From Sphagnum compactum (lineage: Eukaryota > Bryophyta > Sphagnopsida > Sphagnales), in contig OZ234498.1 in assembly GCA_965153455.1 (NCBI GenBank), positions 3,906,001-3,970,000 on the forward strand: a stretch of DNA of 64,000 nucleotides. Direction: 5' to 3'. This document shows, in pieces, positions 63,011 through 64,000 of this stretch (position 1 is its first letter; every line of letters starts with the position of its first letter). The position numbers were made by a program, and so were the translations under genes. The notes beneath the pieces are model-generated. The model was given only the letters and a program-made list of their open reading frames with translations. It was not told the DNA's origin and searched no databases.

Positions 63011-63182
63011 AGCCTAATTACTTCATTCCTTTCTTTTAGTCATTTAAATGGATATGAAAAGGCAAATGAACAAGTGGCTTTTCATGTTCATGTTATGTGT
63101 ATTAAAATAATTTATATAACCTCCCCCTTTTAAGCCTATGTACTTTACGCCTTTCCCTTGTGCATCTACATGGATATGAAAG
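63011..63182. repeat. Direct duplication of ~50 bp
   Basis: AAGCCTAATTACTTCATTCC ... AATGGATATGAAA (63013-63060) recurs as AAGCCTATGTACTTTACGCC ... CATGGATATGAAA (63133-63182). Confidence 0.7.
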
Positions 63183-63489
63183 ATTTAACATAAAATAATG
63201 ATGAAGTATTGGGAACCATATGGGAACACATACATGAAAAAAAGGGGAGGGTTTTGCTTACTTTGGAACCTTTTCCTTTGAGCAAGGGCATTGCATATAG
63301 TTACATTCCATCTTATTACACAACTACAAAAACATGTTTTTTACGCCCATAACATTGTGACCAAAATGACGATGTGATTTGATAAGGTTAATTATTAGAT
63401 ATTGGGTAAATGCCAAATTAGTGCATTGTGCATGACATATTGATGGCATACATGGATATATATGTTAGCATTTTTGAATGCACACCTTA

Positions 63490-63783
63490 GAGCATCTCCA
63501 CCCCAAAACAATAAACAATTCCTTTATTTTAGAATATAATATTGTTTAATGATCATTGTCCCCACCCACAAATGTCATAAAAAACCCTTTAAACATTCAA
63601 AGACCATTTGTGTCTTCACATCTGGATGAGTAATAGTCACTTTCCAAATCCATAGTAGAAAAAAACTTTTAAGAGGGTTTAAATGATCACTGCAAAATGG
63701 ATATCGAAAAGCAACAGGATTTGCACTATCTTGTTGCAAGATTTAATGAAAAGGGGTGTTTGTTGGTGCGGGTGGAAATGCTC
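63490..63783. mobile_element. MITE, 294 bp, GAGCATCTCC ends
   Basis: Left end GAGCATCTCCACCCC and inverse right end GAGCATTTCCACCCG form inverted repeats; TTA lies before the left end and ATA after the right end, compatible with a 3-bp target duplication of PIF/Harbinger (Tourist-like) elements. Internal arms share TGATCATT-type sequence in inverse order. No coding capacity. Confidence 0.72.
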
Positions 63784-64000
63784 ATAGGAAGGATTCATGA
63801 TTGGTTTCAATAGTTTTTCCCTTGTTTTTGGGGCTACAATATCCTTTGGATGATTTCATCTTGTATACATAAAATTGAATCTTTTAATTCTAATTGGATA
63901 TAATTCAAAAACATTCACAAACCAACGGTAGTCTTGATAGTGGGTTGCTTTTTATGTGCTCCATCTTCATGTACATTTTCTTAACATACCTTTTTCCTCT
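63784..64000. other. Window end, nothing supported
   Basis: AT-rich DNA without features. Confidence 0.5.

Overview
This is a plant nuclear window: AT-rich, gene-poor and dominated by old repeats, with no bacterial-type gene packing. The one gene that reads cleanly has a canonical GT-AG intron and matches a conserved land-plant family. The hAT transposon remnants (BED finger with PWAK...KLLxPK, C-terminal hAT domain) belong to a type I associate with conifers and other non-flowering vascular plants. A gymnosperm is therefore my best guess, but the sequence does not prove it.

Layout. 1-420: N-terminal piece of a hAT transposase, cut by the window edge. 421-4290: AT-rich with little structure apart from a GCAACTA-rich stretch at 2480-3070. 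4290-5880: large inverted-repeat (foldback) region. 6300-7760: a more GC-rich island with a 24-base C tract and a hairpin-forming minisatellite. 9372-11952 (minus): intact two-exon gene for a 780-residue BED-finger, hAT-transposase-derived protein. 11953-13700: its upstream region, full of microsatellites. 13.9-16.1 kb (plus): fragments that look like a broken or spliced gene I cannot name. 16135-17286: two MITE-type elements. 18366-20560 (minus): a nearly full-length but broken hAT transposase. 23.1-26.0 kb: a degenerate simple array interrupted by two solo-LTR-like elements of different families. 30010-31270 (minus): a decayed gene resembling the DUF212 / divergent PAP2 membrane family. 32157-33490: second copy of the first LTR next to a dispersed repeat. 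42.6-45.4 kb: another GC-richer island with a hairpin and a 42-bp tandem repeat. 45817-46424: second copy of the 608-bp MITE. 50.25-51.8 kb: minisatellite with an exact 30-bp period. 51.8-54.5 kb: three copies of a ~0.5 kb repeat, one split by a solo LTR. 57.1-57.7 kb: a dispersed repeat, a 25-base C tract and a tRNA-like SINE head. 63490-63783: a third MITE.

Only the BED/hAT-derived gene is likely to make a protein. The window mainly records the decay of a repeat-rich genome: active-looking transposases are gone, solo LTRs remain with worn target duplications, and a domesticated transposase gene sits within 7 kb of a wild relative. I found no CRISPR array, no complete retrotransposon with a polymerase gene, and no clearly new biological system. 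The most unusual items are the unidentified gene fragments at 15.2-15.8 kb, the DUF212-like relic with an extended middle segment, and the paired non-autonomous elements.
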